Source: Mesorhabditis belari
Taxonomy: Eukaryota > Nematoda > Chromadorea > Rhabditida > Rhabditidae
Direction of reading: 5' to 3'
Length of the DNA stretch: 64,000 bases
NCBI GenBank assembly: GCA_958450365.1
Contig: CAUEEP010000903.1
Location: forward strand, 496,001 to 560,000
Of this stretch, positions 32,230-42,396 are shown piece by piece; within the stretch, counting starts at the first letter, position 1; every line of letters starts with the position of its first letter. The notes below the pieces were generated by a model. It saw nothing but the letters and a program-made list of their open reading frames with translations, had not been told where the DNA came from and searched no databases. A program made the position numbers and the translations under genes.

Positions 32230-32825
32230 TTTTCTCAACAAATGGCTGGTAAAATGGAATTACCTAACTTTTTAAACCCACCTCTCTTTCGAAAATGGTA
32301 GCATACAAAAAGGCTGGATAATGCTCTAGAGCATGACCGGTTGCGATGATTTCCTTGATGATTTCACCTTTTTTTAGAATGAGCCCAACTTCTTTGTAAA
32401 TATCTTCAATAATCTCCTCATTCCATTCATGTTCTAAAAGTTTTAATTTTGTTTTATTATTTAACTTTGAATACTATGAATACTTGAATACTTTCATCTT
32501 TCAACGAGCGTAACACCTTCCTTGCCATTTTTGAGGCTTTATAGCCTGAAGCGAGTTTGTCAACGATAGCATTGATATAATTTTGAATAGGCCGAGTCTA
32601 AATTCTTTAAGTTTACATTGATGTACAATTGAACCCACCAGCTTTTTGATAAGATACTTAAAAACACTTGGAGTGGTTAATTGCGAATCTATCATTGCAA
32701 GCATCTAAATTGTGGGAAATGAATTGAATTGAAGAGTTACCTGCTTGGCCCGATTATATTCCAGTTGTGTTGGATTGAAAAATAACCCACGACCGTCTTT
32801 TCTTTTCGTCTTTTCGGAACAAGTG
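32230..32825 (-). pseudogene. Gene fragment of unknown function, copy 1
   Basis: Exons are separated by short introns: near 32800-32745 (GLFFNPTQLEYNRAKQ), 32704-32602 (IDSQLTTPSVFKYLIKKLVG), about 32596-32495 (PIQNYINAIVDKLASGYKAS, KVLRSLKDE) and about 32430-32290 (EIIEDIYKEVGLILKKGEII, HYPAFLYATIFERE). Every exon except the last part has a diverged counterpart at 37650-38140. I do not recognise the domain. Its position between two lectin copies, without a clear start, suggests a truncated duplicate of a gene from elsewhere. Confidence 0.45.
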
Positions 32826-32832
32826 GACCGAA

Positions 32833-33565
32833 GTGGGACCAAATAAACGAGATGAACCATCTCATCGATCCAACTTGCACTCACTCAACCATCCGTCTCA
32901 TCCTCTTTCTTCACCAACAATAATTGTGCCATCATTCGTCTCCTCTGTTGAGTTTGCGAAATCACTTAGCTCCGACTACCACATCGCTATTGATGGTCTA
33001 CCGGAGGTCAGCCCTTCTCTTTCCTTCTCATCTATGTTAAGGAGAAATTACGACCGGTTGATGCAAGAAAATATTTTTGCCTGCTATGGAATTGAGCGTA
33101 TTTTACTACATTCATATCGCATGGGAGTCTTCAACAAGTTTAAGCCCCGTCCTATGAAGGTAATCGTCGCCTCTTCACATACTGTCCCAAATGTGATCTC
33201 TTCTTTCAAAAGATTCGAATCCTGGTTTCTGCCGTGGACTTATCGATACATTCAAATCAGGCATTCCGATCCAACAAAATTCAAGAAAGGAAATAGAGAT
33301 GTGCAAAAAGAAAAATTTGTCTCTAAAGATGCCATGAAAAATTTCACTACGAGGAAAATAATGGATTGTGATGTCCTCAAAACTAAAATTGATGTTGCGA
33401 CACAAGTTGATGAAGCAGCTATCGAAATCGTTGCAGACAAAAGGAATTTAGCCCCGTGCAACTCAGTCATCTCCGTTTCCGAGGAGAAACGTGGAGGGCC
33501 AAAAGGATCTGGGAAGAATGAGAAAGGAAAATACAGTCTGGAAGTAGCCTACCAGCCTTTAGTAT
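32833..33565 (+). pseudogene. Possible ORF1 fragment of a LINE retrotransposon
   Basis: An open frame from 32833 begins MGPNKRDEPSHRSN and contains ERILLHSYRMGVFNKFKPRP followed by MKVIVASSHTVPNVISSFKR and YIQIRHSDPTKFKKGNRD. The order 'KPRP-(I/L/M)KV + substitution + phosphate-type IRHSDP' resembles the ORF1 nucleic-acid-binding protein that precedes the reverse transcriptase in CR1/jockey-like elements. From 33566 the frame reads into the lectin downstream flank, so its natural end is lost. The match is by pattern only; a host gene is possible. Confidence 0.4.
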
Positions 33566-33752
33566 CTAATAGTCTATTCAGGAGCGACGAGAGAGCAAAA
33601 TACTTGCAGCTTCAGGCGGAATTCTCGGTTTTTGGGAAAACTTTTTATATGAGATTTGAAGAAAAAGATAATGTGCAGTTGTGTGTTTTTAGAAGATTGA
33701 ATAAAATGGGGTTTATTGGTTTTTCTCCACAGAAAAGAACATAAGACATTCA

Positions 33753-35908
33753 TCAGAATTGAGAGCAAATTTTGCAGATAAGACCCAACTGAATTGGAGC
33801 ATAGGCCCGCCATTTCCCATCTTCGCTCCAAAGCTGAAATGAGTTCATTTCTGACCGAAATCCTTTTATATAACACTTTGCGTTATTTCACAAAAAGAAA
33901 TCTCTTAAGATTGATCCAAATATTGTTGAACCCAAATTATGCATTGGAAATTGGAACAAATATCGATGATTTCACGTTAAACATCTCACATAAGTGTGGG
34001 TGTTCGAATTCGGGTGTCCAACCCCCCAATTCGTGAAATCCACCGAACTTCCATCCGTCCATTCAAAAGCATTTTCTTTGTTCGGATTTCTCTGAATAAA
34101 GAAATTTTCATGTTTAGACATTGATATTTCGATCCGATTTTCCTTTTTTCTTCTTGAAGTTCTTCTAGTTACCGAATTGAAACCATTATTTCAATATTAG
34201 CCAAACTATTAGCCAAACGAATCATTTTTTCACAAAAAGCCTTCCGGAAATGGCTGAAAGAATCATTAGTTTCTATATATTTATTTATGTCTTTCAATAA
34301 GAAAAATTCAACCTTTAGTCCGATCCAGAACCCATGAAAGGGTTGAACAGTTTTTGCTGAAATAAATATCGATTGTTTTTGGTTTATAAAACATAAATTT
34401 CCACGAAAATCATGGATTTTCAGAATTGAATCACTTCGATTTCTTACCGAGCTTCTGGACAAAATCGTTCTCTTCCTGACTGTGAATTGTGACCAAATCG
34501 CCCTTTCGACTCGCACAATATGCCACGGCGTCATCAAATGTCATCCATTCTTTGATAACCTTGAGATGAAGATAATCCTCGTTCACAACATCCACCAAAC
34601 CTTGTACCAGGAAGCGGTTTTTGCCAAATACGACCATTCATCCGGTTCCAGGATCCAATTCATCGTTCGATTTCTGAATCTCTTCGAAAAATTTACTTCG
34701 GACTTTTAAAACGAATACTAAATTCTTTTCCTTAAAAAAACGCATAATTCTGCCCGCAACTTCACCATTTCGGCCGTTTTGTTTTCCCTTTTAAATTGTC
34801 TAGAGAGGAATTGATTGGATTGAATGGAATGGGTGTTTTGGGAGTGAAAAAACTGTTTTCTCCAGTCTCAGTCAACAAGAGATACCAGATAAACTAACAT
34901 TTGGGTTTCAAAGCCAGAGATTTTGCTCTGCAACGCGTTGATTTTCCCCTCAAGCTCTCCAATCCTGGCCTTTCCATCTCTCACTTCCGTATTTTGAGTT
35001 TTTCTAAAAAAAGGTCGCATTTTAACCATATATTAAGCTTGTCAAAAAAAAAGAAAATTACAAAATTAGTACAATTGTGCTTCGAGATCGTCGTTCTTCC
35101 TTTTCGTCTCGGCGATTTTCTTTTCCAATTCTCGATTTCTCTCCCTTTCGTCAATCAAATCGGCCTCCAGCTTCGCGATTTTCCCCATTAGATCCGTCTC
35201 AATTTGAGCCATTTTCGTGTAGATGGCCCTTGACATTTCGGTGACTTTGGAATCTCTAGAAGTGTCTCATCCTCAGATATTTTTTAAGGGATCTCAAGAC
35301 TCACATCTCGGCTTTCAGATCAGCACCAATCTTCGTCGTTCGATCATCACTTTCCGAGATTTTCGAGTTGATCTTCGTGAATTCATCACTTCTTTCCTTT
35401 TGTTCACATTCACTGAAAAAGATGAGCTTGAATTCTTCAGGATTTGTTCATTTCACCCACATTTCCGTCTCGAGTCCGCAGATTTTTCCTCGGGCCTCGA
35501 CGAGTTTTTGTTGGGTTTCATTCCTGAAAAGTCTTGTGATTGAGATACTCAAGCCGATTTTTTGTTTGTTCTATCAAATTTGCTCTATTGATTTGAAATC
35601 TATTGATCTTTATTGATTTGATCAAATTTCTTTGACAAGATCCCAAGCGGACGGTATCCGGACAATCCTTTTTACTGCTGAAATCTAGGATCATCGAAAA
35701 ATCCCTTTCTGATCAACTTCAAAGCACGACGATCACGAGACATAGTCTCTTCTAGATCATTCGGAGATCCGAATGGTTGAAAATATAGCTATTTGAAGGG
35801 AAAAGAATACGTAGATGGATCCACTTGATTGCTTTGTTGAATCGACAAAGAAATTTGATGGAAAAGGAGGAGAATCGTGATGAATAGACCGACGGCCATC
35901 ACACCCAT
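33753..35908 (-). pseudogene. Type A lectin unit, most complete exon set, one nonsense codon (unit 8)
   Basis: This copy keeps nearly all parts. They are the signal-anchor exon from 35908 (MGVMAVGLFITILLLFHQIS), an exon with CPDTVRLGSCQRNL near 35680-35635, and coiled-coil exons near 35525-35462, 35440-35307 (INSKISESDDRTTKIGADLK), 35255-35072 (KLEADLIDERERNRELE), 34998-34893 (KARIGELEGKINALQSKISG) and 34797-34744. CTLD exons follow: A ending at 34448, B 34356-34313 (AKTVQPFHGFWIGLK), C 34091-33990 (GVGHPNSNTH) and D 33833-33753 (WRAYAPIQLGLICKICSQF). In exon A the usual SGW-MVVF is TG-stop-MVVF (TGA at 34638-34640). A product could still start at that MVVF but would lack the anchor. Confidence 0.75.
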
Positions 35909-36340
35909 TCCGCTGAATTGGTTGATTAGTTTTGAATTCGGGAAAATGGGAAGAACGAATGGAGGGACGATCCGATACACAATTGTTTTTTTACGGAAAA
36001 GAGCTTTTGAGAGCTCTGAAATTGTTTAGGAAAGCGATTGACTCATTAAGCCGTTGAAAGAATCGCTTCGAATAGAACTTCGTGCAAAAAAAGTAGCATT
36101 TCGGGAAAAAGAAAGCCGTCAGTTCGTGTGTAGTTGGTGAGTGAGAAAACGCGGAGTTATCAGGAGACTACTTTCGGGGAAGGTCAACTCAACCGACCGT
36201 TCCCATCAAATCGCCACAATTGTTTCTCAAAGCTATCTATCTCCCCCCGGCGTAAACAATTTATCCTAGAGCCTTTTTGACTTCTCTAACTCCAAAATTC
36301 ATGGCTGTTCGAGGTGTCATCATTGTTGATTGTTGTTTTG
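35909..36340 (-). promoter_or_regulatory. Type A lectin 5' flank, long copy
   Basis: Reverse complement of the block described at 18376-18751, about 60 bases longer near GGTCAACTCAACCGACCG. It is the best preserved version of the shared upstream region and is directly joined to the start of the 35.9 kb lectin copy. Confidence 0.4.
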
Positions 36341-36550
36341 GTTGTTCTATGTTTTTTAAGTTGTTCTGTGTTAAAGCAGAACAAAAAGCATAACTAAACA
36401 AAGCTTCTCGAAAACGGGAACTGCTCAAGGCATTAAAATCAATAAAAAGAAAAAAGAAAATCAGCTACCAGACTGGAACCAGAGAGCCCCGCCTCCCGGA
36501 AGTAGCATCATGATCAGGAAATTTATTGAGGGCACTGAGACTGAGAAGCA

Positions 36551-36880
36551 ATGAGTGAGAAATTTGGAGAGATTTTGAACTTGAGTGATGCTAATTCGGA
36601 TGATGAGTGGCTTTCTCAGATCAAATTTCTCAAATCGAACTCGAGACAAAGAAAGAAGATCACAAAAATCTTGAGACACCGAGGCATCAGGATGATGAGG
36701 TTGGTTGTAGAATCTCTGGAATCTTCCTTTCCTTCCTCGATTTCTTCAGAGCATCTCTTCATTTTCCAAATCTCCATAAATGCCCGAAACGACTGAAGAA
36801 TTACCTGAAAAGAGTGTCAAACGCATAGAAGAGCCGGCCATCTCGTTGAAGAAAATCGCCCAACTCGAAGCCGATTTGTG
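36551..36880 (+). pseudogene. N-terminal exons of a type B lectin-like gene
   Basis: A frame from 36551 reads MSEKFGEILNLSDANSDDEW, an acidic start, followed by a basic stretch (RQRKKITKILRHRGIRM) and a donor-like GTTGGTT. After TTCAG (near 36758) comes SISSFSKSP-stop-MPETTEEL, then KRIEEPAISLKKIAQLEADL. The matching exon at 49.7 kb reads SPEMPETTEEL without the stop, so TAA replaces a glutamate codon here. No CTLD exons follow; instead the 5' flank of a type B copy lies inverted from about 36930. Confidence 0.5.
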
Positions 36881-37649
36881 GGTTTTTCACCAAATCTTTG
36901 CTTTTATCAAAAAAAGTCTTTAATTTAATTTTGAATTTTCTCGAAGAACAAGGGAAAATTAAAGGAAAAGGCCACTAAATAAGCAGAATTGATGAGAAAA
37001 TCAAACAAGAAATTTGTTGCCAAGCAAAATACGGAGATCTTACCAAATAAAGAGAAAGGAGGGGAATGCCCGATTCGTTTAGTCATCATTCGTCAACCAA
37101 AAACAATCTATCTTCATTTCAGCGAAAACTGAAGACGAAAACTGCTACAAAATAAGATTAAAACAACAATGATTTGGGGCAAGAAAAAGAATGAAAACAC
37201 TCGGATTTCCCCAATAATTTCCTATATTCAGACTACCGGATTAGAGAACTTGTCTTAGTGGCTATTCCCCACAGTATTGCCTTTTTCCGTCATTTTCGAA
37301 ATAGCAGACTCTTTGTGAAAAGTAATTCGTTTGGCTGATAGTTCTTTGATAGATTGATCTCTATTATAAAGGTCTTTATTTGTTTCATTTTTTATCAAAT
37401 TCTTGAACGCTTTGGTGACATTTTCTTGATTCTCGTCGAAGTTTCATCAACATTTGATGAGCCTTAAACAAATTCGAGCCTAGGCTCCTTTTCATTAAGA
37501 CATTCGTTGCAGCTTCGGCACTCATTAAAGCCGCCTCGACTCTTTCCATTTGTCGCGATTTGGGTAACTAAAGAGAATTCATCTACCTCGAAATTGGTTT
37601 GACTTAACTATGCATTGGGAATAAATAAATGAATAAATATCGATGATTT

Positions 37650-38140
37650 CGGATTTCCGTGATGATTTCACCTTTTTCCAGAATAAGCCGCACTTTTGTG
37701 TAAATAACTTCAATAATCTCTGCATTCCATTTATGTTCCAAGAGTTTTAATCTTATTTTGTTATTCAAACTCTAAATACCCACCTTCATCTTTCAACGAG
37801 TGTAACACCTCACGTGCCATTTTTGAGGCTTCATCGCCTGAACCACGTTTCCGAGGCTTCATCGCCTGAACCATAGCATCGATATGCTTTTGAATAGGTT
37901 TAGTCTAAATTCTTTAAGCTTACATTGATGTCCAATTGAACCCACCAGATTTTTGATACTATACTTAAAAACACTTGTGGTTAATTTCGAATCATTCGAA
38001 TTTCGAATCATTTCGATCATCTAAATTGTGGAAAATGAATTGAATTGATATCGAAAAGCTACCTTCTTGGTGCAATCATGTTCCAGATCGGTTGGATTGA
38101 AAAAGTGGTACCCGACCGTCTTTTTTTTTTCGATTTTTTT
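37650..38140 (-). pseudogene. Gene fragment of unknown function, copy 2
   Basis: Counterpart of 32230-32825 in the same orientation. Shared exons include FFNPTDLEHDCTKK (near 38105), SVFKYSIKNLVGSIGHQCKL (near 37960), EASKMAREVLHSLKDE (near 37815) and EHKWNAEIIEVIYTKVRLIL (near 37730). A local tandem duplication (GAGGCTTCATCGCCTGAACC twice, about 37835-37875) adds 24-30 bases to one exon. Divergence between the copies is clearly higher than between recent lectin duplicates. Confidence 0.45.
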
Positions 38141-38316
38141 GATTCGAACCTTTTGAAGTAAATTGAGTCAGATGTAAAATGGAAGCAGGTCTGATGAGTG
38201 AATGATTATCATTGTCCTTCCTCAGCTTGTTGAAGCTAGAAAAGCAAGACTACGATATTTGAAAGCAAACTCATCGTTAGAAAGAACTAATGCTTTAAAG
38301 CTTTATTCACTTACAT

Positions 38317-38860
38317 CCAGATCAAGCCGAGCTCGGTGTCTTTATTTTCTCTGGCTCTAGCCTCCAGAGAAGATGAAATTTTTTCGACTTCTTTATCGAC
38401 TAGAGCCTGAATTTCTGCTCGAATTTTCTTCTCTTCCGAATTTCCAAACGATTTATTCATCTAAAAATGCTCTTTTATAAGATGCCTAATATTGCTGTTA
38501 TTATACAGAAGAATTCTGTCGGAAGAAATTCTCTTCCTTCTTTGCCGAACCCTGAAGCATCACAGGAATGACATGCCCCAGGTCATCTATAAGTTTTGAC
38601 ATTTTTAAAACTCGTAAAGACAAAAACTACCAGAAGTATCGTTTGGTCGAAGATTTGCTCTTGTAGTGGAGGACACTGTTTTTCCTGAATTGTGGAAGCT
38701 TCTTATTGTAAAGGTTTTGAGTATTTACCTTGTTTGAGTTCACGAAGTTCCTTATTCTTAAATCCGGCATAACGTATGGTGTATTGTTCCTTATCGATAT
38801 TTTCGGGATAGTAACCTCCATCAGCATCAGATTTTGCTTGCTTGAGGTCCTGAAACTGTC
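38317..38860 (-). other. Uncharacterised multi-exon gene fragment
   Basis: Exon-like frames on the minus strand: about 38860-38727 (KQAKSDADGGYYPENIDKEQ, YAGFKNKELRELKQ, followed by GTAAATAC), 38600-38508 (DDLGHVIPVMLQGSAKKEEN) and 38462-38317 (MNKSFGNSEEKKIRAEIQAL, KEVEKISSSLEARARENKD). Codon patterns and splice-like ends support coding origin. The last exon looks coiled-coil and charged. I cannot name the family. The MITE at 38982 lies just upstream. Confidence 0.4.
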
Positions 38861-38981
38861 ATTAAAAGTATTGAATCGTAATGAATACATTCACTCAAAT
38901 CAACTCGCCCAGATTCGCATTTTTGCACTCAGGATGTCTGGATGATTCACTAAAAATAGCCGTATGTATATGGAGATATTA

Positions 38982-39485
38982 TTGGGTTGGGGAGAATGAG
39001 TCGGCGCCAAACTTTAAAGGGACTTTTTGCACACATAAAGCCTTCTTTAAACATACGTTTGGTTTCATCAAAAGGATCCACTATTTCTCTACAAAATGAC
39101 TTTTGAGAGATTCCACAAAGCTTTTCTTTCGTGGAGTTTATGAACTTCCAAACGCAGCTGGTTAAAATGGCAAAGAGTCCGACTCATCATTTGAACAGTT
39201 TCTTTCACATAAACCTCCTTTGGTGTTTATATAAAAAGATAGAGCACATTCAATTGCTTAAGTTGCCAAATTTGCAGGAGGATCCCAGCAATGGTTTTTT
39301 CTAGATAACAGTTTGTAGTTTTTGTGAAAAAATGGCTTTTTCTTGAGCGGAGGCGCTGTTTGAATTTTCTTTTAAATGTCATTTTGTAGAGAATTAGTTA
39401 ACCATTCTACTGATATCAAACGCATATTATTTGACGAAGTCTGCTAGAAGTTTTAGACATTTCTTTGATTTTCTCCCCAACCCAA
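38982..39485. mobile_element. Mariner-type MITE, copy 1
   Basis: Flanked by TA on both sides and bounded by TTGGGTTGGGGAGAATGAG and an inverted TCTCCCCAACCCAA. The ends resemble those of the mariner at 17146 (TTGGGTTGGTGA). About 500 bases without a full transposase. It is the inverted partner of 42805-43324, with which it shares most of its length (for example CAAAAGGATCCACTATTTCT). Confidence 0.75.
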
Positions 39486-39623
39486 TAGAATTATTGAGTT
39501 CTGATTGATTTCAGAGAAAAAACCTTAAAAACTTGATAAAATAAAGAACGAGAAAGCTTGAAAAAATAAACTAAAGGACGAGTTTCGAAAAGGCGAATAA
39601 AATGCTTTTACATCAATAGTTTC

Positions 39624-39730
39624 GAATCGAGTCATTATCGTTCATTATCCAGTAGTCGGCGTGACCGCGTACTCCATGTTGTGAACGATCCACAATCGTT
39701 CTTCTCTTAGGATCGACTCGAGCCTAGAAA
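39624..39730 (-). pseudogene. Exon fragment of the PARP/ART-like gene, inverted second copy
   Basis: On the minus strand this reads DPKRRTIVDRSQHGVRGHAD and YWIMNDNDSIRNY-stop, matching DPDRRTIVDRSQHEVPGHAD and YWLMTDDDSIRPY of the plus-strand gene at 40.6-41.2 kb. The conserved IRPYG end is lost after IRNY. It is the outer part of an inverted duplication. Confidence 0.6.
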
Positions 39731-40049
39731 TATTTATAGATAATTGAGTCTATAATTTCTTTCAATGTACAGTTGAATCAACTGAAACAAAAGCTTGTAG
39801 TAGTTCCCATCAGTGTGCTTATACTAAATAGGTTAGATCAAAATCATTCAGATTAGCAAAGAAAACCGGTCCGAAATGAATTAGTTGTACCCGTGGAAAA
39901 GAAAGTGTGAGCCAACCGGAGGGATGCTGATAAATCTTATGGAAAGACAATTGAAATGCCAAGTTAACAGCTCGGCGAGGGACAAGTCCCCGATTGATTG
40001 TAGTATTGGCAGACTATTAGGAAATATGCTAGGGTTAAAAGATTTGTTA

Positions 40050-40775
40050 TCCTATTAATTATGGTTTTAAGAAATCAAATTATCAGCACATGGTATAATT
40101 TCAAATGACGAATCTGGTGCCCAAGAGTGCTGAGCTGATTGCTACATAAACTTTTTGCTAAGTTAAACAATACATGAACTTTTTGCTAGCCATAAAGGCT
40201 AATCAGCTTGGGGAAACTCAAGAGACATACAAAAACTGGCTAATTGTAACCAAAGGTAATTCCTCTGGACCAAGTGATGTGCAGAGTAGAAAAATTAATA
40301 CCAAACGAATACGAAAGAAACGAACGAATATAAAAACCAGTTTTTTTGTGATCTTTTTTAATTATCCAAAATTTAGCAGCCTTCAATGCTCCGACGGTGA
40401 CTAGCACTTGTATTTCAAGGAGAATCTCCCTAAAACACATGTTGAGTGTATTGCGAGTGTTCTGAGGTCAATAAATTCATTTACATTCCACACATTGTAA
40501 GTCAACAGTTTTTCAAGCACCATTTCATCTCTTAAAAGTTGCTATTCTTTGTATTAATCATTCTTTTTGCTATTTTTTTAGTGGAAGCCATGTCGAAAGG
40601 GAATCAAGTCAAAAAGGCGTCATCGTCTTCAAAGAATAGCCCGAGACAGTTGAGTGGTAGTTGACAACAAGCTTCCCAGATCAATCAGCTCAGCACTCTT
40701 GAGCACCAGATTTGTCATCTGAAATTATACCATGCGCTGAGAATTTGGTTTCTTAAAACCATAATTAACCATAAG
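40050..40775. repeat. Inverted duplication arms around 40.4 kb
   Basis: 40050-40145 and 40680-40775 are reverse complements (shared AGAGTGCTGAGCTGATTG on the left arm). A further inverted pair lies outside it (about 39640-39730 versus 41055-41140). The centre, about 40150-40680, holds no recognised gene apart from a short MSKGNQVKKASSSSKNSPRQ frame. Confidence 0.7.
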
Positions 40776-41185
40776 TACAGATTCCCTTGTCTATTTCAAT
40801 AGTTAAGTTCTAGCAAGGATCGCATTCGAAGCGTTGTTGGGGAATGGCCAGTTGCCTATCATGAAACAACGGTGCAAAACGCAGCGCCGATTCTGATTGA
40901 AGGACCGCGAGTGGTATCAAGGGTAACTAAAATCCTTAAGAAAACTGTTGTTCAGGAAAAAACAAGGGCAAAGTACATGGGCCAGGAATTTACTGCACGC
41001 CCGATCCAGATACGGCTCTCGATTACGCGACGAAGTATAAGTACACAGATGGGAACTACTACGATCCCGATAGAAGAACGATTGTGGATCGTTCACAACA
41101 TGAAGTACCCGGTCACGCTGACTACTGGCTAATGACCGACGATGACTCGATTCGACCCTATGGGGCCTGTATCTTCAAATGTTGA
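40590..41185 (+). CDS. Gene fragment with PARP/ADP-ribosyltransferase-like domain end
   Basis: Exon-like pieces: 40590-40664 (MSKGNQVKKASSSSKNSPRQ then a stop), about 40814-40922 (RIRSVVGEWPVAYHETTVQN, ending at GTAACTAAA, a donor), and about 40955-41185 with GPGIYCTPDPDTALDYATKY, then YYDPDRRTIVDRS, YWLMTDDDSIRPYGACIF and a stop. The G-x-GIYCTPD...YA...YWL...IRPYG order is a pattern I associate with PARP/ART-fold domains of uncharacterised eukaryotic proteins, in which GxGIYC belongs to the NAD-binding core. That link is by memory of the pattern, not by a search. The stop after the first piece and the lack of a joined model make decay likely. Confidence 0.4.
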
Positions 41186-41526
41186 AAGCTAACTGAAGAG
41201 CCATAGCTTTTTGCTATTTTGTCCACAATGTTTGTCCTTATTGTATTGTTTAAAAATAAAATCTTTAAAAGATCGGTTCCAAGAAATTGCAAATCGCAAA
41301 ATGCAAATTGCAAATAAGCTCTTTTCCCATTTTGTTGGATATACACAGTTCAACTTTTTCCCAGATTCACGTTTGTATCTTTCTTTTCAATCCAGATTCA
41401 TTGAAAATCTCTTTGTTGTTTCGGTCTCCTAAGCCCTTTACTAAAAAGAAAAATGATTATCGCTAGTGCGGAAGAGTGGGGCAAAAGAGATAACCAACCA
41501 GAGAGAAAGCGACACGAAGCTAGTTG

Positions 41527-42318
41527 TATCGAATCGCAAATTCTATCGATTGTTCTATTTTATCATTTGCCGGCTTAGTTCTAAGAAAGAACGCTCTTTG
41601 GTCATTCTTTGTTATGACAGTTTGTTAACTAACGAATCTCCTTTCTCCAGCTAAACGAAAATCACCGAATGGAAGGCGCAATAGTGGGTTTATTTTTCAT
41701 CGATTGTCGACTGAGACTTGCGAATACAGTTTTTTCACTCATTTAAAGAAAAAATTTAATCACCATTTAATCACAATTCACAGTCAGGAAGAGCACAATC
41801 CGAAATTCCAAACAAAATTGTGCTCTTCCTGACTGTGAATTGTGATTAAATGGCCTTTTCGGGTCGACAATATGCCTTAAAAAACTTGATAAAATAAAGA
41901 ACGAGAAAGCTTGAAAAAAATAAACTAAAGGACGAGTTTCGAAAATGCGAATAAAATGCTTTTACATCATTGAGGGAAAAGCCTTCGGGAACGTGTACGG
42001 GAGAAGCCGGATGGACGGGCACGCTGTGAGATTAGATTTCTGAATTTCTTCGAAAACTTTACTCCAGATTTTTTTAAACAAATAGAGTTTTTTTTTCTTT
42101 AAATGAGTGAAAAAACTGTATTCGCAAGTCTCAGTCGACAATCGATGAAAAATAAACCCACTATTGCGCCTTCCATTCGGTGATTTTCGTTTAGCTGGAG
42201 AAAGGAGATTCGTTAGTTAACAAACTGTCATAACAAAGAATGACCAAAGAGCGTTCTTTCTTAGAACTAAGCCGGCAAATGATAAAATAGAACAATCGAT
42301 AGAATTTGCGATTCGATA
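41527..42318. repeat. 229-base near-perfect inverted repeat with a nested lectin-exon palindrome
   Basis: 41527-41755 and 42090-42318 are reverse complements with almost no mismatch. Between them, 41763-41799 and 41817-41853 form a second, perfect 37-base inverted pair made from lectin exon A (the part encoding HSQEE). A 90-base block near 41877-41967 is a direct repeat of 39525-39618. No gene was recognised in the stretch. Confidence 0.85.
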
Positions 42319-42396
42319 CTACAACTGTGTTTTCAGATGATTGAATAAAATGTGCTTTATTGGCTTTTGTCCACAGAAGAGAACACAAAGCATTTA

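Noticed and set aside
41527..42318. CRISPR-like or phage attachment structure suggested by repeated blocks
   Set aside because: The repeats are inverted arms, not regularly spaced direct repeats, and the window is eukaryotic with spliced genes.
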